Assembly (NCBI RefSeq): GCF_028476545.1
Contig: NW_026732709.1
Span: 74,501 to 138,500 of the forward strand
Direction: 5' to 3'
Length of the DNA: 64,000 nt
Origin: Physella acuta
Lineage: Eukaryota > Mollusca > Gastropoda > Physidae
Both the position numbers and the translations under genes were made by a program. Of this stretch, positions 51,014-62,600 are shown one piece after another. Positions within the stretch are counted from its first letter, which is position 1; each line of letters begins with the position of its first letter. Under the pieces are notes generated by a model. The model had not been told where the DNA came from. It made no database searches and saw only the letters and a program-made list of their open reading frames with translations.

Positions 51014-51200
51014 GGGACGGCGTGGCCTAAGCGGTAGAGCGCTAGGCTGCGAACCCGAAAGTCTCCGGGTTCAAGTCAGTGTAACGTCCCTGCGTCCACA
51101 CAGCCCTGATGTGTACCTAACTTCTGTTGGGGAAAGTAAAGGAGGCTGTGCAAGGTCAAGAAACAAACTACTTCATCTGCCCAATTGATCGTTAGGTCTA
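51014..51200 (+). mobile_element. tRNA-derived SINE, copy d (best head)
   Basis: The tRNA-like head has an A box in tggcctaagcggtagagcgc and a B box gggttcaagtc at 51067-51077. A body ending in the gggaaagtaaaggaggctgt region is shared with the other copies in reverse. A 37-bp stretch before it (50977-51013) recurs at 51731-51767. Not a functional tRNA: the cloverleaf 3' half and acceptor stem do not close. Confidence 0.8.
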
Positions 51201-51730
51201 AAGCGTATTCTTTACTTAATACACACCCATAGTGCTTGAGTTCTTAGCGGGGTTAATAAAACTTAGGAGAGTGATTTTAATTTGGTCTTACCCCCCCCCC
51301 ACCTATGTTTATAAGTGAAAAACAAACCGGATGCGTGTCATCAGACATGCGCACCAGGTGGTGGCAAACTCCATTTTAATAGCGCGATCTCCGTACCAAT
51401 CAAAGACATGGGTTATAAATAGATCTTCACTCTCCCAACTAAGCCAATTGTTTACCAACGGTCACGTGACGTAGTTAACACGTGACTGCAGACATGCGCA
51501 GCTAGTAAGTTCAGCTTCTGGGCTAAACAAATGTATGACGTGCAGATAGAACTTTAACAGGCTGGCTATAATGTTGAGTTGCGGCGGATATGTAAGGAGA
51601 CATTAGAGTACTAATGTGTTGGGGGACATTGATAAATCCAGATATAATGCTGAAGAGCAACTAGAAATTTTGATATGCTAGGGGCGAAGAGTTGCAGTGA
51701 GATCTAGTTTTGGGTAGCGGAAGATCAGCC

Positions 51731-52046
51731 ACTGTTGTTTTTAGAGTCTAAGTAATACATAACAATGGGCAGAGGCGTAGCGACCCTTCCCGGCGCCCGG
51801 GGACAAACTTTTCGATTTGCACCCCCCCCCCTCGAGATTTCGATTTGCACCCCTCCCCTGAAACTTTCGATTTGCAACCCCCCCCCTCGAGATTTTGATT
51901 TGCACCCCCCTCACCCTTTCAATTTATTTTTCCAACCCATTTTGGCGCCCCCTGAGCTCGGCGCCCGGGGACATATGTCCGTCCCCCCGCCCCCCCCCCC
52001 CCCCCCCCCTCGCTACGCTACTGACAATGGGACGGCGTGGCCTAAG
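51731..52046 (+). mobile_element. Second copy of SINE head plus 5' flank, split by a hAT-like insertion
   Basis: 51731-51769 matches 50977-51015, and 52032-52046 resumes exactly where that copy continues (acggcgtggcctaag). The intervening 254 bp and one 8-bp duplication are therefore an insertion. The copy ends after the A-box region. Confidence 0.85.
51770..52023. mobile_element. hAT-like MITE, 254 bp
   Basis: Starts CAGAGGCGTAGCGA and ends with the complement of CAGTAGCGTAGCGA (14-bp inverted repeat, two mismatches). It is flanked by perfect 8-bp duplications acaatggg at 51762-51769 and 52024-52031. The interior repeats tcgatttgcacccc about four times and has a 20-C run at 51990-52009. Same end type as the 3.2-kb element at 27123. 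Confidence 0.85.
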
Positions 52047-53079
52047 CTAGAACCACGGTAACCTGCTAACGTTACCAGCACGACACCGCCGGCTGGGACA
52101 CGAGCCAACCACCACCAGACTAAAATGCCACCGGTCCTCACAGACCCACCTAACACCATGGCAGATTCCACCCATTGTGTACAGGCCAGCCCTGGTGCCG
52201 GCATGATGGTGCCAACGATCAAACGCCCACGCGGTTCAACATATCAAAGTAATTACCTCAAACCTACCCACCCCACAAAAAAAAAAAACTTCGATCCAGA
52301 TGTTGTCCCATTGGGCTAAAACACAGCTAGGTGATATAAATAAAAGGTGGGGGGGGGGGGGGGGGTGGGAAGGTAGGACACTTAGGGTAGGGTGTACAAG
52401 TAGTGAAAAGGGAAGGGGGGGGGGTAAATTGAAGTAAAAGTTTTTTTCATCAAGTCTATTGATAGCCATCTGCAGAATTCCCAATACAGGATCCATAATG
52501 TTAGTTGCATGTGACGTAATCTAACACAAGCCGTGTGATGGAACTGATCCCTGCATCTAGCTCTGGCTGAATAATTCCTGCACAAAAGGTGTTATGCTGG
52601 TTCTTTTTAAAGTTAAGAACTTCATACAAAAATCATTAACATCCACCTATACTGCAAACCTTCCATATTGATCTATACACCAATAGCTTAAATTAATCCA
52701 TTCCCCAATTAGATTAATCCATACAAAAAATCAGTTAAATTAAACTGAAGTGAAAATCCTATATAGACAGAGTAACATCGATAATCAAGCTTGATTCAAA
52801 CAAAGAAAGGGAAGAGATTACTTTGAAGACATTGAAGGTCACACGTAAATGTAGGGCTTGGATAATGATGGCTTTTCAAACATTAAAAGATACAGAATTT
52901 AACGCAATGGTCGGAACTTTACATGCGTTTAATAGTCGAGTTAAATTTAGAGACGGGTTAATGCATTACTTTTCCTACCATTGATGAAACTCGTTAATCC
53001 AACAACTGTTACACAACTAAACTACTAACAAGCCTAGTGTGTGTGAGTCTGTGTGTTTTACACAGAAGCCCCTCCCTAA

Positions 53080-54615
53080 CAGGCCTGATACTTGTTAACC
53101 AGATTACAAGGACGGCAAAGCCGCAGAAGCCCCTACATTTATTCTAATACTTGCTAACCAGATCACAAGCATCAGAAGCCCCTGTTCCTTTTTCTAATAC
53201 TTGCTAACCAGATCACAAGCCCCAGAAGCCATTACATTTATTCTAATACTTGCTAACCAGATTACAAGGACAGCCAAGCCCGAGAAGCCCCTACAGTTAT
53301 TCTAATACTTGCTAACCAGATTACAAGCCCCAGAAGCCCTTACATTTATTCTAATACTTGCTAACCAGATTACAAGCCCCAGAAGCCCTTACATTTATTC
53401 TAATACTTGCTAACCAGATCACAAGCCCCATAAGCCCTTACATTTATTCTAATACTTGCTAACCAGATCACAAGCCCCATAAGCCCTTACATTTATTCTA
53501 ATACTTGCTAACCAGATCACAAGCCCCATAAGCCCTTACATTTATTCTAATACTTGCTAACCAGATCACAAGCCCCATAAGCCCTTACATTTATTCTAAT
53601 ACTTGCTAACCAGATCACAAGCCCCATAAGCCCTTACATTTATTCTAATACTTGCTAACCAGATCACAAGCCCCAGAAGCCCCTACATTTATTCTAATAC
53701 TTGCTAACCAGATCACAAGCCCCAGAAGCCCTTACATTTATTCTAATACTTGCTAACCAGATCACAAGCCCCATAAGCCCTTACATTTATTCTAATACTT
53801 GCTAACCAGATTACAAGCCCCAGAAGCCCCTACATTTATTCTAATACTTGCTAACCAGATTACAAGCCCCATAAGCCCTTACATTTATTCTAATACTTGC
53901 TAACCAGATCACAAGCCCCAGAAGCCCTTACATTTATTCTAATACTTGCTAACCAGATCACAAGCCCCATAAGCCCTTACATTTATTCTAATACTTGCTA
54001 ACCAGATCACAAGCCCCAGAAGCCCTTACATTTATTCTAATACTTGCTAACCAGATCACAAGCCCCAGAAGCCCCTACATTTATTCTAATACTTGCTAAC
54101 CAGATTACAAGCCCCAGAAGCCCTTACATTTATTCTAATACTTGCTAACCAGATCACAAGCCCCAGAAGCCCTTACATTTATTCTAATACTTGCTAACCA
54201 GATCACAAGCCCCAGAAGCCCTTACATTTATTCTAATACTTGCTAACCAGATCACAAGCCCCAGAAGCCCCTACATTTATTCTAATACTTGCTAACCAGA
54301 TCACAAGCCCCAGAAGCCCTTACATTTATTCTAATACTTGCTAACCAGATCACAAGCCCCAGAAGCCCTTACATTTATTCTAATACTTGCTAACCAGATC
54401 ACAAGCCCCAGAAGCCCCTACATTTATTCTAATACTTGCTAACCAGATCACAAGCCCCAGAAGCCCTTACATTTATTCTAATACTTGCTAACCAGATCAC
54501 AAGCCCCAGAAGCCCTTACATTTATTCTAATACTTGCTAACCAGATCACAAGCCCCAGAAGCCCCTACATTTATTCTAATACTTGCTAACCAGATCACAA
54601 GCCCCAGAAGCACCC
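53080..54615. repeat. 49-bp minisatellite, about 31 copies
   Basis: Unit cagatcacaagccccagaag followed by cccttacatttattctaata and cttgctaac, highly homogeneous except at the left edge. On the MOB2 sense strand each unit has AATAAA, and most have GTAAGG one base later. It is the longest array in the window. Segment 52370-53080 shows nothing recognised beyond a 17-G run at 52349. Confidence 0.97.
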
Positions 54616-54844
54616 AGCCAACCCAGACACTCCATATTACCAGAGTGACATTTACATCATCGATTGGGCCAAACAAGGTTAGGCCATGTAACCAATCGGT
54701 GCCAGTAATTCAAGCACAATGCCAAGATTGTTTCGCCCACAGGACTGCGTCAAAGATGACCCCTGAATAATCCACTACGGTTGGAAAAATAAAAGAATTA
54801 TTAATATTCCCCAGTGCATGACCTCGACACAATGCTGTCACAGA

Positions 54845-55115
54845 AACAGATGATCTGATATGAGTTAAGTACAATGTTGAACAGTAGGTAGATTATAGAA
54901 AACTGATACACGTTTAACAGAAGGTAGATTATAGAAAATGATTTAAGTATGTTTTTTTTTTTTACAGTAGATAGATCATAGAAAACTCAACAAGTGAAGT
55001 ACCATGTTTAACAGTAGGTAGATTGTAGAAAACGAATACAAGTTAAGTATAATGTTTAAAAGTGGATAGATTATATTAAACTGAATAAGTAAAGTATAAT
55101 GTTTAACAGGAGGTT
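54845..55115. repeat. Degenerate minisatellite, unit about 50 bp
   Basis: About five copies of gtttaacagtaggtagatta followed by tagaaaactgatacaagtta. The segment 55120-57230 that follows holds no recognised gene. Confidence 0.85.
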
Positions 55116-57274
55116 AATATTGCAGTAACAAAACAATGGACACTATACAGTTAAAAACACTAACCAAAGACCCATCATTTCTTATTCAATGACTCCTTGT
55201 AAGCGAGGATTTGTTCGATAAGATAACATGGGAGACCACTCTCACAATTTATTATTTCGTAGTACGATATAACAGTACACCCTATGAGCTCTACAATTTT
55301 AGCTTCAATCTTCTGATGGCATGTCCCTAGGCTACAAGTCTACAGACAAAACAATTACAATATCTGGGAGAACTTTACAACAAAACTTATTTCTTCGTCG
55401 GCACACAACACATCGAATAAAAAACGTATTGTAATTTTCTTTTATCGATTAATAATATACATATCTCCAGCCATTTCCCATTATTTCAAACGAGCGATAA
55501 AAGTAATATTAAGTTGTGCAATATAGCTAACGATTTTCTGTCAAAACGGAAATATTTAAAGCTTATTTTCTTTTTTACATCTTTAGATAAAACGAAGTTT
55601 TAAAAAAGGTAAGCAAATCACGCCGTATTAAAAATAAATATTTGCTACAGGCAGATAAGGTTCAAACAGCAAACATCGCTCCCAGATCGAGCAACATCCG
55701 AAAAGATTGGCGGCAGGATTTCTAGAACCAAACCTGACATTTGCAAGCAATTACCTGCTGCCTGAAGATAATCCCAGCCGGGTTAGCCAGGATTTAGGTA
55801 GGTAAACAAAGATAACTCAGACGGTTAGCCCTCTCTAGGTAGGTAAACAACGATAACAGACGGAGACGGGGGGTGATGAAAGTGGTCATAATTGATGGGC
55901 TTGACACAGGGACAGACGCAGCTTTTAGCCTTCACTCCACTGTCAGCACGAAGACATGAATGGCAGGCACTTCGTCGTTTGACTATTTGTCTCGTGATTG
56001 AAAGTGTACAAACACAAACATACGCCAGGTGTAGCTGCTTACTATAGTGTCCTTCGTATGCCGAAGGTCAATGAAACAGATGAGCTCTACTTCACCTGCC
56101 CAATGTGTCTTGGGCACGAACGGGAAAAGATGACGATAACCGCTTACTATATAGGCTTTAAAATAATATTCTATGTAGGCCTACTTATTTTCAAATGTTT
56201 CAAAACTTTCGTCATTCTGGTGCGCTATTGCGAAAATTCCACCAATTAAAAACAACGCCAATTGCTAAAGCAGTTCATGTGTTTTGTAGTATCGTTGTCC
56301 TATTCCTTTTGCAAAAAATAAACAGTCGGTCCCATTTAAAACTACATAGTTTGAAGGCTCTACAGTAACATTTAATATTAAGTTCATCCTTCCTTATAAA
56401 ACTACAGTAATTCTGATGTAATGGAGTATTTATTACCAGTTTTAACTAGTACCACCAGAATGTACATTACTGAATTATTCTATTCATGAATTATTCCTAC
56501 ATAAATACAATTCCACTAAACAGAACCAAATGTTGTTAGAACATTTTGTTTTGATCAAGAAAAACCTCAGAGCCCCATGGAACCAACTAATGCAATATTC
56601 CGTAGGAACAAACGGCGACAAAAATATGGCCACCCTGGGGTGCCATTTCCGGAATCTCGCCATCCAGTCTGTGGTTCCTCAACTTCCGGTTTCTTTTTAT
56701 ATCCCAGTAATAAGCGGTTATTCCCTGAACCAGTTTTTATCGACATTTTTTTTTTTAAATTATTTTTTTCCCTTATCTAGTCGCAATGAGAAAAGTCGTT
56801 TCCTACTGGAGTTAAGATAAACCCCTTCTGTAATGTCAAGGTGAGAAGCTTGAGCTATCAGCGATGAAGAAAACGCAGGTGGGCAGGTAGTTTTTTTTTT
56901 TTTTTTTGTGTGTGCTGGCTGAATGAACGCCCCGAGCTAGTCCGGTCCACGTTATACATCACTGTCATGTTGATCCTAATTAACAAGCCCCGAATAATAT
57001 GTCGAATTGATGGCTTAGGGGTGTAAATTTTTTAAATAAAAAAAATGTATTCTGGATTATAAACAATCCATCATCCGGCAGATAAAAACATCCGGGTTCT
57101 TATCGACGAGTAATGTTATCATCCGACTAGCTAAGTCTTCATAGGAGACGTATTTCATAGAAATGTATAAATAGAATATTTCCGCGAAGAATTCTCTAAA
57201 GGCAAACTCGTCCTTAAGAGAGTAGTACATCAACTAAACAATGTACCCAATGAAGGACAGTGAGAACAGAGGGA

Positions 57275-57293
57275 GGGGGGGGGGGGGGGGGGG
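57275..57293. repeat. Run of 19 G
   Basis: One of several G or C homopolymers of 17 or more in the window; others are at 23127-23143, 31194-31215, 51990-52009 and 52349-52365. Confidence 0.95.
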
Positions 57294-57589
57294 ACTACCA
57301 CGATGTGTTTTAAGAAGGAAAAAAAAATCAATCAAATGTTATATAAATTTTCCGTCAAGTGAGACAAGGAAGGGAAAAAAAAAATCAAATTATCGATTAT
57401 TTAGACAGCTCTACGAATCCAAAAGGCAAATCGAGCGCGGTGTCTATTTTCGGAACTAAAGTTTGAAAGCTGACAATATTTGGCGCGCTATTTTGGTAGT
57501 GGGTGGCAGAGGGAATATATGGGAACTACATGGTTATTGATTGGGTGTTTATGTGGGGATAAGTCGTGTTACAAATCACGATTCTCATG

Positions 57590-57965
57590 GGACAGGATGA
57601 AAGTAACGGGTAGTGGTGTTGTGTAGTCTAAGTGTTTGTAGGTGCAGTGTGTGTTTATGTGAAAGGATACAAGTGATGTTGTGTAGTCTAGTGTTTTTAG
57701 GTGCAGTGTGCGTGTTGATGTAATGTTGATGTGGCGTGTGTTGATGGGAAAGATAGCAGTGGTGTTGTGTAGTCCATGGTTCGTAGGTGTGATGTTGTAG
57801 ATGTGATGTGTTGATGTGGTGTATAATGCGCTGTAGCCCAGTGTTGTTGATGTGGAAAGGTACCATGTAGTCCAATGTTTTTAGGCGTGGTGTGTATTGA
57901 CGAGGAAAGATGAAAGTGGTGTTGTGCAACCCAGTGATATAATAATGTAGTGTGTTAATGAGCAT
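57590..57965. repeat. Degenerate G/T-rich tandem repeat, unit about 60 bp
   Basis: Loose repeats of gtggtgttgtgtagtctagt and ttgatgtggaaagat. The minus-strand frame through it is low-complexity His/Thr-rich and not a gene. 57970-58990 has no recognised feature. Confidence 0.75.
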
Positions 57966-59006
57966 CACTGAGTTTAAGTCAATAATGACTTGCGTAGCGG
58001 TAGAAAACTATGTGTTGTGGGTACACGAGTAAAAAATTTGATCAAAGACTTTCTCCCTGTGTCTCTAGTTCATAGATGTAGGTGTGCTTTAGATTAGGCC
58101 AATAATGTAAGATGTATTCATCATGTCACGTGTGTTGATGTCCTAAGAATAGGTCTAGAATAGGATCAAAGGTCAACGTGTCAACTGTGTAGCTTAAGAA
58201 CTAGATTTGTCTCGAGTTTGACCTATGTTCACCGTAGCTGTGTTAAGTATGGGTCACTTCTACCCAGTCGGTATATTTATAAACACAAATCATAACAAAG
58301 GGTTTAAACACCCTTTATCCTAACAACACATTAAAAAAATACGAGTCACACTGAACAGGATGACGCTTTTATTGAGCTGATTACATGCTACACACTAAAG
58401 GCGAGGGTCGTAAATTCAAGAGATTTTGCAAGTGTACAACGACATTGTAAACCCGCTAAAAATAGATTGGTTACCGATAGTCATGGAGCGTCTAAACTGG
58501 ATCAATATCAGGGTGTAAAAGGGATTTGTACATGGGTCTAAAGTTTTCATTGTCGAGTCTAAAATGGATCCGTATTAGGGACTATCACTTATAAGCAGGG
58601 AAATTAGAACTGTTAGGTTGGATATTTAAGAACATTTATACAACAATAATGGTGCTTCTTGATTTATCGTACCTAATTATTTTAACAGATGGTATCCAGA
58701 AAATGATATTTCTACCTGTATTGTTAGTTGTATGTTTAGCTTAATATTAGGTTTTTGGTTGGGGATGATGTACCATTGTCATTACTAGGTAAATTCAGTA
58801 AGCCATAACCATAATCACAATATCTAGCCCTAAAAATCGACCAAAGGACACATCGATACTTCAGTTCCTAGCCGGACATCACAGGAATACACCGCGTAAA
58901 GAGGTACGGCTAATCGATGTGAAGTAAAGATAGAAATGAACCAGATGCTGACACAGAGGAACACATCCACCCACGGAGAAGGACACCTACATGTACAAGT
59001 ACTCAC

Positions 59007-59017
59007 CACGGAAACAT
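59007..59017 (-). CDS. MOB2: Putative first coding exon of MOB2 (M-F-P-W)
   Basis: Minus strand: ATG in a good context (aacc before ATG), then TTT CCG TG, then the strong donor gtgagt. The two leftover bases join the G that opens the exon at 22320 to give Trp, so the protein would begin MFPWKGRRKDKD. This compares with the short start of vertebrate MOB2 (MDWLMGKSK). The summed coding length (972 nt) is divisible by three. Upstream sequence is GC- and CpG-rich, as expected of a 5' UTR and promoter. This would make the first intron about 37 kb. Phase, donor and context support it, but an 11-nt coding part cannot be proven by eye. Confidence 0.4.
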
Positions 59018-59190
59018 GGTTATCCAGAGGGACGGGAACCACCTGAGCTGATGACGTAGAACAATGTGAGCGAACACCCAGCCGACGCGGGAAATCAACA
59101 GTTACCTGACACACTCACACCGGGCTGCAGGAGCGCGTGCTTCTTGTCGCCTAGGCGCGCGGGCCGTTCGCGCACGTCCGGTTCAACGGG
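59018..59190 (-). promoter_or_regulatory. CpG-rich 5' UTR / promoter candidate of MOB2
   Basis: The block around 59120-59190 contains many CpGs in an otherwise CpG-poor neighbourhood. A second donor-like site (gtgtcag/gtaact, exon end near 59106) could mark an alternative untranslated exon end. No TATA box was seen. A 32-bp minisatellite begins immediately upstream. Confidence 0.4.
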
Positions 59191-59735
59191 CCCCACTCTA
59201 CACAGATGTCCCTAATGTGTTGTTTAACTTCAACTCTACACAGATGTCCCTAATATGTTTAACTCTACACAGATGTCCCTAGTGTGTTGTTCAACTTCAA
59301 TTCCACACAGATGTCCTTAATGTGTTGTTTAACTTTAACTCTAAACAGATGTCCCTAATGTGTTGTTTAACTTCAACTCTACACAACTGTCCCTAATGTG
59401 TTGTTTAACTCTACACAGCTGTCCCTAATGTGTTGTTTAACTCTACACGGATGTCCCTAATGTGTTGTTTAACTCTACACGGATGTCCCTAATGTGTTGT
59501 TTAACTCTACACGGATGTCCCTAATGTGTTGTTTAACTCTACACAGATGTCCCTAATGTGTTGTTTAACTCTACACGGATGTCCCTAATATGTTGTTTAA
59601 CTCTACACGGATGTCCCTAATGTGTTGTTTAACTCTACACAGATGTCCCTAATGTGTTGTTTAACTCTACACGGATGTCCCTAATGTGTTGTTTAACTCT
59701 ACACAGCTGTCCCTAATGTGTTGTTTAACTCTACA
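59190..59735. repeat. 32-bp minisatellite, about 16 copies
   Basis: Unit ctctacacagatgtccctaa followed by tgtgttgtttaa. It abuts the CpG-rich candidate promoter of MOB2 on its upstream side. Confidence 0.97.
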
Positions 59736-61580
59736 ACGAACAACACAACATTGTATTTGAAATGTCTAGCACCGGATTACGAAAACAAAATGCTGCCTAA
59801 ATTCAACTACACAAATCACATTTTTACACCTCAAACTATAAACAAACTTAACTTCAAAATATTTTTAATTAATTCCAAAATATACTATATACGTGTGGTT
59901 TTTAATAGAATCGTGATCCGAAGTTTCCAACTATCATTTCCAACTGTAGCAATACTAAGCTAAACAAAACAAAAACCTCCAATAGAAACGAATCACCGAC
60001 TATACACAGCAATAAAAGTCCACTAAAATGTGAAATCAAACGAGACAGAACCACTGACGAGATTGAGACACTACTTTATTCCCATTCCAACTCAACATCG
60101 CTCCGTGTTTTAATAGTTACACAATCCACAGCAGCGAGGGGAAAGGGGGAAGAACTAAGGGAGACAAACAGCTGTTCACGCTCGGTTTTTTTTTTAAACT
60201 GCTGGTAACAGCTGATCTACAGTACGGGGGAAAGGGGAGGAGATTTATTTGTGGGGAAAGAAAAAAAAAATAGATAAACACGTTTGATGGCCGTGTAGAT
60301 AGTTAGTGACCCATTGGGTTCAAGGCAAGTGTCAGCCGTCGCGTGCTAATGACGTTCCTCATATGTTCCACTTGTAACATGTTCAAAACATTACAACACG
60401 CTCCATTGTGATTTTCTTCAAAAATTCTGTCATTAAAGGTAGGTTCACTTTCGTTACATTTATATTTTAAAATGGGTGGGGTGGGGCGTAGGATGAGTTC
60501 ATTTTGGAGGAGGGGTGGCAAGCTTAATGTGAACAAGTCAAAGCATATCTTTTAGCGTGTATGTGTATGTGTGTGTGAAGTGTGGAGGGGTTTTGAGTTA
60601 TAAGCATCGGGTTAATCCCGTGATGTTTTTATTGAAGACCTTTAACTACAATACGTCGTTGTGAATTCAATTCTAGAATTTCATATGATTCATATTTCGT
60701 TAAAAATAAAAGAGGAAAGAATACGAGATAAATAGAAGGAAGAAAAGTTTAGGGGTGTATTAAGCACGAATGGCGGTGAGGATGGGATACAAAATAGAAG
60801 GGTTGTGTACTAGAGGTAGTTAGCACTATTCATATGTCGCTCGCTGGCAACTATAGTCCGACTAATGTACTAACACTAGCAGCACAATGCAAGCTCCACG
60901 TCTCGTTAGGACGAGGCTATGAGACAGTGGCGGTTACAGGGGGAGGGCTGATCAGGCTAAAGCCGGGGGCCCTAGAATATTAAGGGGCCCCATATTATTT
61001 TCTTGTATCCATAACAAAATAAAAATTACCCACGCTATTGGACTGTCACCGGACCCCCGATTCCTACACAAGCTAGATCCGCCCTCGTTTAGACTTAAAC
61101 ACTAACTAACCCCGGGGCTAGTTAGTCTAATTCACACAGAGATAAATGCTGGTCCATGTAAAGTGATTTCGTGAATCAAGGAAGTAGGAAGTTACACTTG
61201 TTGGTTCAAAGGTTACTTGGTAAATATGCATGGTTTCAATACAAGGTTTTAATGAATGGTACCGAACCATTGGCAATATTTGACAAACTTACGGTAATGT
61301 GAATCGCACAACAGAAGTGGTGTTAGACTTAATATGTCTGTATATTCTAACTAAGCTTGACAGTTACAGTAGGATTTCGCCCTGGGAGACTTCTTAATTG
61401 AAAGGTTAGAGCTAGGGCGAGGTTTAGTTTAAGTATCAAAATAGGGAAGTAAAACAATGCGTTGGTTGTTACTGTCTCACGAGCTTTAGAAGAAAGTAGG
61501 CTACCTCACATAAAACCTATAATTATAACCAATCATACAGACTCGGGACTTTGAAAGGAATAACATGTAAAATTCCCGTT
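59736..61580. other. Upstream region of MOB2, no recognised gene
   Basis: AT-rich sequence with short meaningless frames. A possible hAT remnant near 60923-61090 begins cagtggcggtta, but it has no matching target duplication. Confidence 0.4.
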
Positions 61581-61582
61581 TC

Positions 61583-61790
61583 GAACCTATCTGTCCATGG
61601 GGCAAGTGAAGTAGAGTTCACCTGTATCTGCGACCTCGGCATGTGAAGGAATAGTCTGGTTGACTTCATGCCCTTGGGTACCCATCAGAGCTGAGTGAAC
61701 TCAGAAACGTTCTACTGACTTGAACCTCGGATTCGAATTCGATACTTTCGGGATAGCAGTCTAGTGCTCTACCGCTAGACCACGACACTG
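61583..61790 (-). mobile_element. tRNA-derived SINE, copy f
   Basis: Well preserved: gcgacctcggcatgtgaagg, gggtacccatcagagctgag, then the reverse complement of the tRNA-like head (gtgctctaccgctagacca). The 3' end lies on the left. Confidence 0.8.
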
Positions 61791-62390
61791 TAGCATTTAG
61801 TGTAGTTCTAAAATTAACCCACCCGTGTAGATAAGCGTATAGTTATGGTAACCATTACAATCAACGTGTTGGTTATATTACAATAACTTTTGGTCTATGC
61901 AACCACAGGTTCATGTTACTCGGGTAATGTAAAGCAGATCCCCCCACCCTATCAGTACGGGTGTACTGTAGCACAGCTCGGTCAGCAAACATGAGTAAAA
62001 AATATCACAGGATGTACTCACTCACAGGTCGGGGTTCTAGCGGTTTCAAGGTGTGGTGAGATTCAAGAAAACACTCACACACTGCTCTCTCACCGCTGAG
62101 ACCCAAAAATAGCTCATGTCATAATTGAAACACCGCCGTCGTACAGGTGTACATTGTACAGGTGGGGGGATGGCGGTAAAGGAATTCGTTAGGGTCACTG
62201 TGTTACACTACAGTCATTAACCCGTTCATTGCATGCACTGGGGTAAAACCTTCCATTCATCAAATGCAACCTTCCATTCATTAAATGAATGATTGGACGC
62301 CGAACTTAATATATTTGAGAAAAGTGTCCTTTCACGGCCTACAAGGTTGAACTATACACATACAGTCATAAGTATAAGAAAACTACAAAT

Positions 62391-62600
62391 GAACCCATTT
62401 GGAATAGAGTTCATGTTTCTTGACCTCGGCATATGATGGTGTGGTAGGGTCAGCACTATGCCCAGAAGCCTTTACTTTACCGAACGTAAGGTATCCATCA
62501 GAGCTTAGGGGACACAAGGACGTCATACAGTCCCGGGTCTAAACCGAGATCTGAACTCAAAACCTTCGGAATAGCAGCTGAACTCTCGACCACATCTAGT
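62391..62600 (-). mobile_element. tRNA-derived SINE, copy g
   Basis: Shares ttgacctcggcatatgatgg, gcctttactttaccgaacgt and ggtatccatcagagctta with copies f and h. Its head is degraded (ctctcgaccacat). Confidence 0.8.

Noticed and set aside
51014-51085. Functional tRNA gene
   Set aside because: A and B boxes are present, but the acceptor stem and 3' half do not fold into a cloverleaf; it is the head of a SINE with related copies in the window.
52125-52319. GC-rich plus-strand frame beginning MPPVLTDPPNTMADS as a coding exon
   Set aside because: No family recognised, no clear splice sites, and it lies next to the SINE/MITE complex; composition alone is not enough.
60923-61089. Third hAT-like MITE (cagtggcggtta ... 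gatccgccctcg)
   Set aside because: The ends are only loosely inverted and the flanking 8-mers differ; at most a decayed remnant.
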